A DNA stretch of 64,000 nucleotides from Rutstroemia sp. NJR-2017a BVV2 (taxonomy: Eukaryota; Ascomycota; Leotiomycetes; Helotiales; Rutstroemiaceae). The DNA lies in the NCBI GenBank assembly GCA_002946415.1, contig NJPS01000010.1:186001-250000 (forward strand), in the 5' to 3' direction. Below, in pieces: positions 44,657-57,159 of the stretch. The notes under the pieces are model-generated. The model searched no databases. It was not told the DNA's origin and was given only the letters and a program-made list of their open reading frames with translations. Numbering within the stretch: position 1 is the first letter of the stretch; each line of letters opens with the position of its first letter. The translations under genes and the position numbers were made by a program.

Positions 44657-46215
44657 ATGTTTAAATTAGCTAGAAGTCAGCCTCTTGCAGCTGCCTTGAA
44701 GGCAAGTAGAGTACGTCCCCCCACCAGCCTCAGTAACGGGCAGACATCTTATCACTGGAAACGAAGTTAACCACAACCTCTAGATCTCTACCCCCTCGCG
44801 ATTGGCTGGAGCTGCGCAACAGAAGAGAGCCTTGAGTATCCATGAGTACCTTTCGGCAGATCTGTTGAGACAGGTACAAGATTCTCCGTCGTTCTGCTCG
44901 CCGAAGACGAAGCTGATCAGGAAATAGTACGGCATTGGAGTTCCTCAAGGATCCGTTGCGAAAACTGCCGCCGAGGCCGAAGCGATTGCAAAGAAGATCG
45001 GTGGAGATGACATGGTTATCAAGGCACAAGTTCTCGCCGGAGGACGAGGAAAGGGCACCTTCGACAACGGACTGAAGGGAGGAGTGCGAGTCATCTACTC
45101 CCCTACCGAAGCCAAGATGTTCGCCGACCAAATGATCGGACACAAGCTCGTCACCAAGCAAACCGGTGCTGGCGGACGTATCTGCAACTCCGTATACATC
45201 TGTGAGCGCAAGTTCGCTCGTCGCGAGTTCTACTTGGCTATTCTGATGGACCGTGGTTCTCAGGGACCCGTCATCGTTTCTTCGTCTCAAGGAGGTATGG
45301 ATATTGAGACTGTTGCTAAGGAGAACCCGAGTGCTATTAACACTACCTACATTGACATCCACAAGGGTGTTACCGATGACATCGCTCGCAAGATCGCTAC
45401 CGATCTTGGATTCAGCGAGCAATGTATCGAGGACGCCAAGGACACCATCCAAAAGCTTTACAAGATCTTCATGGAGAAAGACGCAACTCAAATCGAGATC
45501 AACCCTCTCTCCGAGACCTCAGACCACAAAGTCCTCGCCATGGACGCCAAACTCGGCTTCGACGACAATGCCGAGTTCCGTCAAAAGGAGATCTTCGAAT
45601 GGCGCGACACCACCCAAGAAGATGCCGAGGAAGTCCGTGCCGCGGAATCGGGTCTCAACTTCATCAAGCTGGGCGGCGACATCGGATGTCTAGTCAACGG
45701 AGCCGGTCTCGCCATGGCCACCATGGACATCATCAAGCTTAACGGCGGCGAGCCCGCCAACTTCCTCGATGTTGGAGGTGGAGCTACTCCACAGGCTATC
45801 AAGGAGGCTTTCACCCTCATCACTTCCGACCCCAAGGTCACTGCTATCTTCGTCAACATCTTCGGTGGTATTGTCCGATGTGACGCTATTGCTAAGGGTC
45901 TCATCAGCACCGTCGAGAGCATGAACCTGAGAATCCCCATCATCGCCAGATTGCAAGGAACGAACATGGAGGCTGCGCACAAGTTGATCAATGAGTCTGG
46001 TCTTAAGATCTTCTCGATCGATGACTTGCAGAGCGCGGCCGAGAAGGCTGTTCAGTTCTCGAAGGTTGTCAAGATGGGTGAGTTTGTTTCCTAAATCCAT
46101 TTCATTTACTGCGCTCTTTTCTTGAAGAAGAAGAAAAGTCTGGATGTTCGTTTACTGACATGTCATAATAGCTCGTGATATCGATGTCGGGGTTGAGTTT
46201 TCTTTAGGCATTTAG
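44657..46215 (+). CDS. LSC2: Succinate-CoA ligase beta subunit, mitochondrial
   Basis: Exons 44657-44710, 44784-44873, 44928-46077 and 46172-46215 encode 445 aa. A basic Ala-rich presequence (MFKLARSQPLAAALKASR) precedes the ATP-grasp domain, starting LSIHEYLSADLLRQYGIGVP. IKAQVLAGGRGKGTF and EINPLSE follow, then the CoA-ligase domain with LVNGAGLAMATMDIIKLNGG, FLDVGGGATPQ and FVNIFGGIVRCD. The last intron is needed: splicing gives KMARDIDVGVEFSLGI, the usual end of the family, while reading through ends at GEFVS. It catalyses the TCA step from succinyl-CoA to succinate with nucleotide phosphorylation, in the matrix, with the alpha subunit. Confidence 0.95.
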
Positions 46216-47374
46216 AGCGGTTTATTAGGCTTTTCTCTCTCATTGTTGTAGTGATTCCCACCGCCGATTATAGATGACTTGGGCTGAGTATGTATAATGC
46301 AATTGAGTTTCATGTCCATAGTTTGATTTGTGTATATTTGTCCTTCTGTTGCATTATGTGATGTCAAATGGAGGGGTGGGGAGACTGATTATAGCAGACT
46401 GATATGATTTGAGCCTTTCTAAATGCGGTGGTATGTTCTATCTAGCACCGGAAAAATAGGCTGATTTGGGCTGTTGTGCTGTTGTTTGTTGCCAAACGGA
46501 TATCCTAGAGATTCCGAGACAATATAATCTTCCTCGCCTTTAACCATGTTTGCAGCATCTGTATCAGTTTCTCATTCCTACACTGGAGAACATCCTACAA
46601 AACCTCCACGCATTTCACCCCCTCCAACCTCACGCTCTCGGCTAGCATACCAAACAGGACCCGCCAACTTTCCCAAGCAAGAAATCAATGAAGATTAACC
46701 TAAAAGCAATACACACGCTCCAGCTTAATTATCCTACCCCCTAAAATTTTATCCATACATTTTCCGGATTTGTACCTCCAGGAACCAAAGTAGCCCCTTT
46801 AAATTCGCTAGCTAAGTCGATACTGTTTGGAATACTCCCCTAACTGTTTCCCGTTTGAGATAGCTTTCAGAAAGGTTGGGCGTGTATAGGCTGGGTTAGT
46901 TGCAGCGTGGTTAATGAGTCTGCTTTATGGGCAGAGGGGCGCAAGTTAAAAAAGGGGAAGTGTGAAGATGGTAGGTTTATGGTTGATTGGCTGGGGTTTT
47001 GTGGTAGGGTGATGGTTTTCTGAGTTACTTGATTCTTTTCGGGTTCTACTGTTGGAGTTTCTGGCAGATGTTCAGGATTAGTTGCGAATTTTTGGAAGTT
47101 TTGGCTGCGTGGAAGAAACTACATTGGGCCTTTTCTGGGATACAAAGTTGGCAAGGTATGTTTCGGGCTCCTTGCGCAAATGGGGAGATAATTCAGATGA
47201 ATGTGTTTGGTATGGGCTAGCGTAGTAGTTATTCTACAGAATATTCCATATTTCAGTCTGATCTGAGCATACTCGTCTGTGTTGTGCTTAAAGTTGTCAT
47301 CATATCACAAAGATCACCACGCAGCACATCCAAATCATCCACAAAACCCTTCCCATTCCCCCTCAACCACTCCT
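46216..47374. other. convergent intergenic region
   Basis: 1.16 kb between the LSC2 and SDR stops. AAAAATAGGCTGATTTGGG near 46448 resembles the end of the MITE-like element with two C-to-T changes, but there is no matching far end. No gene is supported. Confidence 0.5.
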
Positions 47375-48594
47375 CTAAGTAGCAGCCGGACTCATCAAAA
47401 TATTCCCCCCATCCGGATACACCACCTGCCCATTCAAAAACCCACTCGCCGGACCGGCCAAAAACAGCACACAAGCGCCCACATCCGTCTCATGCCCATA
47501 CCTACCCGTCGGATTCGACGCCTCGGAACTCATCTCACTCTTCATCGAATCATCGCTCTTCCCCGTCGTCATCTCCGACGGAAAGACCCCCGGCGCAATC
47601 GAATTCACACGGATCCCCGTCTCGATAAATGTCGTCGCCATCATGCGCGTGAGATGCAGGAACGCGGCTTTGGAGGCGGAATAGGCGAATTGTCCGGACG
47701 AGGACCCCTTCATTACACCGGAGATGCTGGTAATGTTTACGATGGAGGGGGTGAAGCCTGGATGGTTGGGGGTGGATTTGCGGGTGCTGGGGAGGGTTTT
47801 GGAGAGGAGGGGGAGGAAGGCCGCGGAGACGAAGAATTGAGAGGAGACGTTGGTTTCGAAGGTGGCGGCCCAGGCGGCGGGGTCGGATTTTAGGAGGTGC
47901 TCGGATATGGCTTCCGCGGACTGGGGGCGTGGTTAGCTAGCCTGTTCCATGAGATCGACATGGGAGTGGAAACTTTACCTTCATGTCTGGCTGGCCATTG
48001 GAGTACTTTGTGTTATCGTCTCGTGCGATTCCGGCGTTATTCACAAGAAGGTGTACACCGCTGGGGCTCTGGCTCCCCACCTCTTGTGCGAGTTTCTGAA
48101 CTCCGTCTTTGCTATTGATGTCTCCTTCCAGTCTGGCAGCTGTTAGTGAGAATCCCATGCTAACAAGCACTTCCAAATGCGTACCCGATGATCTTTCCCG
48201 GCCCCGTGCTATATTTCTCCACAACTTTATCCAGCGCCTCTTTTCTCTGACCGATGATGAAAACCGTCGCTCCATTCGTCTGCAAAGTCTGAGCAATCAT
48301 CAACCCAATACCTGTTCACATAAACCAGTCAGTCAGCTTCCTGAACCGCTCCACTTCCAGCAAGCACCAAAACGAATCTTCTCAACCGCAACTCAATAAC
48401 ATACCCGAACCACCACCCGTAACCACCGCCGTATACCCCGAGACATCAAAGAGTTTACTACTCTTCAAGTCCTCATTTGTCGCTGCTCCCGAAACCATTT
48501 TCTTACTAATAACAACCGGAAGTGACGGTTTTACAAACAAAGATTTTCTCAGCGGTGCTAAAATTTTTCTTGAGGATACAAGTGAGCGAAACAT
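47375..48594 (-). CDS. Short-chain dehydrogenase/reductase, likely mitochondrial
   Basis: Exons 48405-48594, 48185-48311, 47979-48132 and 47375-47920 encode 338 aa. All classical SDR motifs are present: the cofactor loop TGGGSGIGLMIA (restored by intron 1), DIN, NNAGIARDD, the catalytic Ser in NITSISGVM, YSASK with the catalytic Tyr and Lys, and APGVFPSEMT. The N-terminus (MFRSLVSSRKILAPLRKSLF) is Arg/Ser/Leu-rich with no acidic residue, typical of a mitochondrial presequence. The third exon uses the acceptor GCCAG at 48133-48134. The nearer AACAG would break the frame. Substrate is unknown. It resembles the RhlG/3-oxoacyl reductase group. Confidence 0.88.
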
Positions 48595-49149
48595 TATATG
48601 TTCTGGGAGTATATGAAATTGGGCATTTGCAGCAGCAATAAATAATTGAGCAGAGTACTGTTTGCTCGTGTTCTTGTTGCTATGACGTTGGGGCCTGTAT
48701 CTGCTGCTTCTGTTAGAATCGATGACGTTGAAGGAATATCACCAGAGGACCCATCGTTTCTTGCGAATCAAAAGAGTCCGCTCATTTCGCTCCGTTTGTG
48801 CCATGCAGGGCCTTGGACATTGTTGATGAGATTTGCATGATTGATGTCTGTTTTGTGTGGGTATGTTATGTTTATTTTGATGACTGTTCGATGTTCCCGC
48901 CGTCTTCCTCATCGGCACCAATCCCGAACATCAGAACCTTCATACTTCTTCGCCCCAAAAGTTCGTGAAATAGTACACACGCCTTTATAACTAGACATTC
49001 TCGGGCATATAAACACTTCATTCGTCCCGTTTACTTGGGTATTGCTATAGCTATCCTAGCCTGCCATACCGAGCCATCGTTCCCTATCACTGCAATAATT
49101 ATGTACAAGTCTTTCTGCTGTAAATACTCTGGGTAGGTAACCGTCAATA
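48595..49149. other. intergenic, no supported gene
   Basis: This holds the SDR promoter and the 3' end of REX1, both on the - strand. Only short unrelated open frames. Confidence 0.5.
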
Positions 49150-51573
49150 CTACTTGACTCCAATGAATCCAATACCATTTCTTGCCTCTTCAGTTGCTTT
49201 GATCATGGCTTGCTCCTCTACATCGGTCCACTTGACACTCAGCTGATCCCACTTCTTGACCTTGTATTCTTGTTGAAACTGGTGCTTCATCTTTTGAAGC
49301 CTGACCATTTCCCTTGGATCACCTGATCCACTATAAACGATAAAGGTGGTACAGGGTGGTAGACTCTCGTAAACTTTGTGTATACGTTGTGTGAGAGCTT
49401 CAGTCGCGGAAGCGATAGCTTTAGGATTGGAAGAGTCGCCAGATAATCCACTGACCTTGGCAGGGTCTTCTGAAGCCACTGGCACTTTTGATTCGTTACA
49501 CTCGGTGATCTCAGTATCAATGACCGCGGCTGTCTCAGCGATATCATCTACTAAGGACTTGGAGCTTTGAGTACTTTTCGCATCTGTAGAACCACTAAGC
49601 TCTGCCGAAGATGTAGCATCCCCTACCAACGCACCCCCTTCAGATGGGCCATCATCGACGACCATGGTATCATCAGCAAGCGCACTGCTCGGTCCTGTCG
49701 CCGGCGTGGTCTCTGGTGGCCCAGAGCGAGGAAGCTTTTGATTGTTCCATCCTTTCAGGTCTTCTAACTCCCTGAACCTTCCCCAAACGAAATCGACGCC
49801 ACCACCCGGAATCTCTTTTCCATCCGGATCACCTTTGATGGCTCTAATGATACCGTCCTTGATCTCCTCATCACTTTTACAACCAATTGAAAAAGTGGCC
49901 CCTCCACCTGGACCCCTCTTTGGTTCACCCCAATCCACAGCTGCCGAAGATTTTCCGCCCATAACATCTGGTATAGCGGATTCTCCTTGGCTCTTGTATC
50001 TGACGCCTGCTCGAGCTAAACGCTTGAACAAATTCTCACCTTGTGAATCTGTTGCACCCCACTCAGGACCCTTTTCACACTTCTGCTTTATGAGATCTAG
50101 ACAAGTCTTTGCATCCTCTATCGAGTCGTGACCTGTCGCTCCATGCCCTTTTTGGATCTCCTTCCCAAGATACTTTTGTGCCAGCCACTTCAGTGAAGAC
50201 TTCAGCGGTGGACCACGAGGATGAGGATAGACCACAGCAGTATCAATGATGTACGGGTGGGTGAGTTTGAGAGCTTTGAGATCTGAATCAAGTGAATGAC
50301 CGATCAAAATGGTCTTAGGGTGAAGGATTTCCAGCAATTTCTTTTGGATATCTTGCAGCGTTGTTGTTACAGGGGCGAGCATTTGTTCGGTGATACCAGA
50401 GTATCTGGATTGGTTAGCATAGAGAATAATCTCAGAAGAGCAAACTTACTGTGTAAGATAATTGATGATAGGTTTTTCAGGCTTGACAAGCTCATCCAAG
50501 ACCACTGATCCATCCCAGCTGACAATGCTTATACGTGTAAGTGAGAACTCATCTTCCCCAGTTTTGCACATTTCGCAATCCATAGCGAGAATCTCTCTAC
50601 CAACAGTTAAGCTACCTTGTTGGAAATCACTTTCTGGAACAGATCCATCATCAAAATGATTGATCAATGTGTCTACCCATCCATGTATTTGATCAACTTC
50701 CCAAGTCTTACGTTCCTGGGCCAAGGTAGCTTTATCCTCGGCGTCATTGTATAATGCTGGATGAAGTGTATAGCCATTTTCTTGAAGGTCCTCTCGGGAT
50801 GTGATGAAATGAGTGATTGCTGTTCGTTTGTTTTGCCATCCACTAGATTCTTGACCTTTCCTGGAATTTTTCGCTTTGTTGTTATCTTCTTTTTGGACCT
50901 TGGTCAAAGGTGCAGTTAGCATAGCATGTAGAGGAGAATGCATCTTAGCAAATTTCCTATCTCCAGGCGTTTTGACAGGCCATATCAAACTGAACATTTC
51001 AGCAAATAGTTTCAAATCAGCAGGTAGTGCCTCAGAATCTAGCTTCCGCGGATAGTATTCGTCCGGCGAATTGCGTCGCCCATCGGACGTGGGTTTGGTG
51101 CCGAACATAGACTCTTCCAGACCTGGAACCATAAGGACAACGACTTTTCGAATCTGGGGCCTATGACGAATGGAAACAAACTGAGGTGCCATGCCATCTG
51201 CAAGGATGTACAAGACCAAGTTCTGCAGGTCGCCAATCTTGATAGGACCAGAAAGTCTGCATTCTTTTGCGGCGAACTCGATTGTAGGATACTGACTGCC
51301 TCCGGCTTTAGGGATCTTCTTCGCTTTCTTCTTCGGTCGTCCATTTTCTACCGTCTGCCATTCTCCCTCGGAATGCTTCTGGCCGATGTTTTCCTGGGAA
51401 ATGGACTTTGCAGAGGTCAGACTGAATTCTGGTAGATCTGGTTGACGAAGTGGTGATTTCTGACCCATACCCATTGAAATGGAATCCTCTTCTTCCTCAT
51501 GCTTTCGTTTCTTTGTATTTTCGTCGCCAGCAGACGGCTGGGAAAGGATGGGAAGTTCATCTGCGACCGCCAT
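49150..51573 (-). CDS. REX1: RNA exonuclease Rex1 (DEDDh, Rnh70-like)
   Basis: Exons 50450-51573 and 49150-50404 encode 792 aa from MAVADELPILSQPS. The DEDDh 3'-5' exonuclease domain straddles the intron: ILAMDCEMC (exo I), SWDGSVVLDELVKPEKPI, YSGITEQML, then LIGHSLDSDLKALKLTHPYI (exo II) and GATGHDSIEDAKTCLDLI (exo III with the catalytic His and Asp). The order and VKPEKPIINYLTQYSGIT match Rex1, which trims 5S rRNA and tRNA 3' ends in the nucleus. A Lys-rich stretch (KRKHEEEE; PKKKAKKIPK) fits nuclear import. An in-frame upstream ATG near 51728-51730 would add about 52 residues but does not look conserved. It is divergent from the Mis18-like gene. Confidence 0.92.
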
Positions 51574-52038
51574 TTTTATAAGCTGCTTGTGGTTGTATGT
51601 ATTGGTCGCGCTCTGCAGTTGTAAGTCGGGTCTAGAAAGATTTATGAGGGGCGGTGTAGGCTTTGAATGGCAGAATCTCAAAGATTTATGCCTAATTAGG
51701 CGATAGGTCAAGAATCCATGTCGTTTCATCTGCAGGAGCAGCAGAGCAATTGTTGCGCTGGCGTTGGGGTAAAAGGCGCTGGCGTTAGCATAAAAGGAGA
51801 GAGTGCTAGATATCCAAGTTGGAATTATTCTCCTGATTGTCCAAGTCTTCGCAGGGACGTTGGGTGAAATATTCACTGCATACAATTCCAACAACTGCGT
51901 GCGGAAATTGTGCTAAAGTGACGCGAGGAAAAACACGTTCCCACGCGTTCCTTCCCCCTCGTCCTCGGCTTATACATACGGCCGGTGGTATATGACAGAG
52001 ACTTATATCACGCATGCTATTTACCTCATTTTCGCACA
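51574..52038. promoter_or_regulatory. divergent promoter REX1/Mis18-like
   Basis: 465 bp separate the two start codons. Nothing specific recognised. Confidence 0.5.
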
Positions 52039-54055
52039 ATGTCGTCCGCAATATACACTGTGACCTGCCATTGCTTGCATTGCAAGTCGGTGCTAGGTAC
52101 TTTCGAAAACTCTTGGGAAGGTATAGGCAAAACCTATATAATTCCGAGCGTGGTAAGAAGTGCCATTGGACTGAAAGGGACGGGACCTATCAAGCAGGCA
52201 AACGCACCACTTCAGATTGGAACACCGGTGGAAAATAGGTTTGTGCATTCTACATATGAAGCAGAAGTGTTGCATACTGAATGGCGTTAGTTTTCTTCAG
52301 GATGCAGCTTGCACGACATGTGACGCCAAATTGGGGTTAAGATGTGATGGCGCACCCGTGGGTCATCTACTTAAGAAGTATGTTCTATCATCTGTATTTT
52401 ACATATCTTGCTAATGGTCAACCAGGGATCAATACTTGTTGTGTTCGAAGCTGATGTGGATCACTTCTGATGCTACTGGAGAGAAAGCGACATTGATCAT
52501 TACCAAGACTCACGCCTTGAAGAATCCAGCAAATGCGTCCAAAATCACCTTGCAAAAAACATCAATGCTTGCGAAAACCCCTCTATCGAGCAAAGCAACC
52601 TCCAAATTCAATCCCGCTCACCACACACTGACAGTGGCTTCACCAGCTGTAAGCACCGATAGTACCGTACTTGTGGCGATTGGTGAGCAGCGAAAGGATA
52701 TCGATCGCATCGATGCTGCTGTGAATCGTCTTGAAAACGATATGCTAGAACTCAAGTCCTTCATGACGGAGATGCGTCAAAAATTAGACGAGGCCAGACC
52801 ATCACGTTCGAGGAGGAGTTCTCCTATCCTTGATGATACATCTGAGCTAGCCGAGCAGTCGGGAGGGTTGCCCAGTGTTGAACTAAAAACTAGCGAGGTT
52901 GATGAGTTACGTGCCGAATTGAGACTTATTCAAAGCCGCATGAAGGAGCTTGAGAACAGCACTCAACCTTCCGTGAATGAGATTGCTGGCTCTCCAACGC
53001 CATCTAGTCCCTCTGAAAAACAGCTTAAGAGACGGCAGGTTACAGATGGAAAAGATAGTAGGATGATGAGTCAAAAACGGACTCGTGACCAACTGACCAA
53101 CAATCGAGCAAATGAGGCGACGGGTGGCTCCCAGCTTTCTTTCTTTCAAACACCTCTCTCATCACGCCGTAAGCGTCACTACTACCAGATCAGCAACAAT
53201 GAAGCCGGTCATCTGGGAGGCGAGAATCCTGAGACATTAGTGGACAGAAGTAGTTTCACCATGTACTCACAAGCAACAACCGCAACATTGGCGAACACGC
53301 AAGAACACATCTTCGAAATCCCACCATCTCACCCCCAAAGTCCCGACTTCACCGCATCTTTCAGCACTATTCGCCGCGAACCGTCTCCCATTCTCGGCAA
53401 CAATGAGCGCACCATTGGCGATACTACTCCACGAGCAAAAAGGATCGCCAAAGATCCATCTCCCGACCTCGAAGAAATCATACAGCGCCAAATTGAAGAT
53501 TCTTTCCAAGAAGCATCTCGACCTGCTCCTTTATCCGTATCCCAATCCTTCTACTCCCGCGAGATTCCCTCCTCTCCTGAGCCTTCTCTTCCTTCGTATC
53601 CTCATACCCAGCGTCGTGCGGGGCCTCCTCGTAGAGCTAAAAATCATTCGCTTACAAGCACGATGCTGAACAGTTTACCTGCTGATGATCTATCAGATGC
53701 GAGTGCGGGAAGGAGTTTGAGGAGAAGGAGGTCGACTATTTATGAGCCTGTGACTCCAGGGATACTGGGAGATAAGAATAAGGATGGGCATGGAAATGGA
53801 AAGGTAACTTGGTCGAGTGAGTTTGCGGTGGAGATTGAGGTGGATGTTAATAAGACGAATCATACGGCTAGGGGCGAGGAAGAGAGTAGCAGGACGAGGA
53901 GCAGATTGAGGAGGAATACAAGGAGTTCAAGGAGGGCGAGCGTGGATTTGGATGAGGTGACTAGTGGAAAAGGAGATGAGGAAGGTGACGCGATTGTAGC
54001 AAGGGAAAATAGGAACGAGACGGGTACTAAGAGAAGGAGGGGAGCAGCAAGATGA
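52039..54055 (+). CDS. Mis18/Yippee-type zinc-binding protein, candidate Mis18-like factor
   Basis: Exons 52039-52238, 52291-52377 and 52426-54055 encode 638 aa. The first 120 residues form a Yippee/Mis18-like module with two CxxC pairs. CHCLHCKSVLGTF lies near residue 10. After intron 1, LQDAACTTCDAKLGLRCDG leads into KDQYLLCSKLMWITSD. Splicing at both introns is needed to bring these parts together. A predicted coiled coil follows (about 200-320, RIDAAVNRLENDMLELKSF and ELRAELRLIQSRMKELEN). The rest is a long Ser/Arg-rich, probably disordered tail with basic patches such as RRRRS and TKRRRG. Mis18 proteins prime centromeres for CENP-A loading. This one is much longer than S. pombe Mis18, so orthology is inference. 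Confidence 0.72.
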
Positions 54056-54277
54056 ATAGGTGCGGGTCGAGCGTTATATTATAGAAACATTCGAATGCAA
54101 ATTTATGTCAAATAACTGTCTTCCAAATAATATAAAGCAATATATGGCATGCAGTCCGTAATATAGTTAGTCATGATAGTATACAGTGTTTTTCAAATTT
54201 CCATCTAGAGCTTGTCTCTATACCAACTGCTTTTCATAGGTAATCTACACCTCTCGACCCAACTTACAAGAAGCACC

Positions 54278-56028
54278 TCAGAGCATTTTCTCCCTCTCTG
54301 CTCTGCTCAAAGTATCCATAGCCCAAAAGTCAAACAGCCCATAGTCCGTGCTCACCAAGCCAATCAAATCAAACACATGGCCCGCAATTCTCTTTAAATT
54401 CCTTCCAGTCTTCCTCAGATCCATACCAGCTATTACGCTCTTACCCTTTACCCTGCCCACCATATTCTTCAAGATCGCCTTCATATCCATGTCGTCTCTC
54501 TCCACCTCCACCATCACCTTAGTCTCACTTCCCCAACATTTCCCTCCGACCTCTTTGACAGCATTCAAAACCATACACCGCGCACCAAACCAGTCCACCT
54601 GCGTGAAGACACCACTTGACATATCATGATCCTCCGTATACTGCTCTATCGTGTTTACGTCAAAGATATCTAATTTCAAGAGCTTGTGTAAAGCCAGCAA
54701 ACGCGTGGCGCGTTGGGGGTGGAAAGGAGAAGGGTACTCGACTGGATCGGTGTAAATGACGAGGAAGAGGAGAACGATGAGAGCGGACATGTAATCAGCT
54801 TTTTGGAGATAGATGAGGTAAACCTCATTCAGCAGGGTCGGGAAGGGTTGGATGAAGTAGTGAATGAGAAGGAAGTCGTTGAGAGAGGATATATTTGCTT
54901 TGAGGGCTTCGAGACGTCTATTTAGAGCTGGACCGATCGGTAAAGTTGGGGGATTTGTGTTGAGATGTTCGATGTGACGGATGACGTGCAGTGAGGAGTA
55001 TAGTCGTAGAATGTCAGTTGGTACCTCTTCTCGAAGGATTTTTTCCGAGAATTTTTTTGTTTCCTTGTGGGGAATCAGTATATCCAGGCTGGCGGTAGAG
55101 ATGACTGGAGATTTCAAGAAATTTCGATATGAGCTTGCGAGGTTTGCCTCTATGCAGCGAGCACAGTCACAAGTGAAGAACCAGCTCTCCTTCAATGCCG
55201 CCTGACGAACTTCTCCTCTCTGAGTCTCATCGATGTAGGAGATGAATATTTGTTCGTCTTTCGCGATAGGAAGGAGTGCTCGGAGAGTCGCACATCTGCC
55301 ATTAAAAGTAATCGCTGCGTTAGGTTGGCAACAATGATTTACCCGTGCCAGTACAGGATCAAGACAGAGCCCTATGGGACCATTGCCAAGATTAGACTCC
55401 ACACGAAAAGCGTTGGTAGATAACTGATATGTGTTAGCAAATAACGTTCAAGGAGAGGCCTGTCATCACGTACCCGGCAAAGCAACTCAACAGCTAGATC
55501 GAAGCTTTCATCCTTTTTAGAGAAACTTGCAGATGCCCGTGCCTGCAATTGTATATCTTCCCATTTGCTCTTGTTCTGCTTAATCTGATCCTGATGAGTA
55601 GCTAACTGGGTGATCTCTGGATCATAGGAAGTTAAAGCGGACACCTGCCGGGAAAGTAGTTGAATCGTAGCTCGAACTACAGTTGGTGTGATTCCATCCG
55701 GCACTCCACTTTGATCTCGGGAATCCTGTAACTGCCTGAGACAGAAACATTCCTGGTGATGGGGTCCCTCAGGACTCAACGCTGCTGCTTGGCAAACATC
55801 CGAGCAAAACTTCATAATGCCACATTGGGAGCAAGGCAGCAACTGAGCATCGTCCCCAGCTTCAGCAAAACAGAAGCCACAGACAATATTGAGCGCTTGG
55901 TTCTCGACGGTCAGAAGAGACGGATTTCGAATGCTAAGGACGACATCTCCACTTTTAAGGTCGGATGTCGCAAACAGCCCGTAGCCATATGTTGGGGTAG
56001 CGTCAACTCTTGTTATATTCAAGTCCAT
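54278..56028 (-). CDS. SET and MYND domain protein
   Basis: Exons 55474-56028 and 54278-55423 encode 566 aa. The split SET domain starts at YGYGLFATSDLKSGDVVL. A MYND zinc finger is inserted at C50-C94 (CGFC, LPCSQCGIMKFCSDVC, HHQEC). The SET core resumes after the intron with NHCCQPNA at about 214-221 and ends with ISYIDE. The post-SET cysteines CDCARC lie at 270-275. A helical C-terminal half follows. This is the SMYD arrangement, a lysine methyltransferase for histone or non-histone proteins. The usual NHSC is NHCC here. The target is unknown. The intron is 50 bp, phase 0. Confidence 0.88.
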
Positions 56029-57159
56029 TGGAAGGTGTATGTTATCCTAGTTCTCAACTCCAGGAGTGTTGCGTATGCTTTCTCCTCCTACGGGACCGCA
56101 AGTTGAGCTTAAGAGAAATGATACACACCCAGTAGTTTGGGGCCGATGGCAATGAAATAGTATTGGAAGTAGAATAATTTCACCTTGCTGGCGCAGAGCT
56201 ACGAGACAGCTTCAAACGTGGTCAAGTACTAAAGGAATGCCGACGGTCAGTGTAAAGTAAGAGTATGGGCAGCACTTAGACAATGCATGGTGAAAATTGG
56301 TGCGAGTCTATGAGTGGGATATCACGATACAAGCGAACCAAAGTCTTCAATGTCTGTCTTCAGCTCTGGCACTGAAAAGCTAGACCACCGAACCGAAAGC
56401 ATTGGAGATGCCTTCGGCAGGGAAGGGCTCGTATGAATACAGAGTATATAAATTGTTAAACCCAGCACTCAACTTTGCTAAACACTTGCTATGGTGACTC
56501 TAGAAGCAGAAATAAATGGTGACATAATGACGTTGCTGTAGGATATGAATTATATGTCGTGTCCCTCAAAGCACGGTAGGTGTCGTGGAGTAAATAAATA
56601 ATGTGCCCTCTAAAAAGTGGACTTTGTCGGTCAATATCAAAACAGGACGACTGGCAATGTACAAGGCCATTGGATGACTACACTGGCAGACACGCCCAGG
56701 CAATGGTCGCTATGACGACATGATTTGACGACGCCTTCTGGCTGCTGCTTGGACAAGCACTATTCCAATGAACTTGAGCTTGGGAGCACTAACAAGTCTA
56801 GGAATAGAATTTTCAAAGTAATTACTATGGTGTAGAAGACGACATCTCGCATACCTGAGTAATAAAGACGTACCTGAGGGGCTATTAAGTTGTGAATAGC
56901 TTCATAATCTGGGACGATGGGACAGAAGACGCTTTCCAGAGCACTTCTGTAGGAAAATCTCAGACGTGATTATGACCTAATCGCGGTCGAAAAGTTCTTA
57001 GTCCCAGATTAGGGTTAGCGTTTGCGCTAACAAGCAATGGCAAAATGAAAAATAATTTTCGAGGGGATCTCTCAACGTGCAATACCCCTCTACCATTTAC
57101 CATTCAATTGAGAGGAATTCTTTTTTTCAAAGTCATTTCACTCCATCAAATCAAACAAG
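56029..57159. promoter_or_regulatory. divergent intergenic region
   Basis: 1.13 kb separates the SET-MYND and RRM genes, which point away from each other. No open frame with family features. Both promoters lie here. Confidence 0.5.

Noticed and set aside
44730..45491. Long open frame antisense to succinyl-CoA ligase
   Set aside because: It is a shadow of the biased codon use of LSC2. There is no ATG-based family match and it crosses LSC2 introns.
46447..46580. Third copy of the MITE-like element (AAAAATAGGCTGATTTGGG)
   Set aside because: Only about 18 bases match, with two C-to-T changes. The interior and the far inverted end are absent, so it may be chance.
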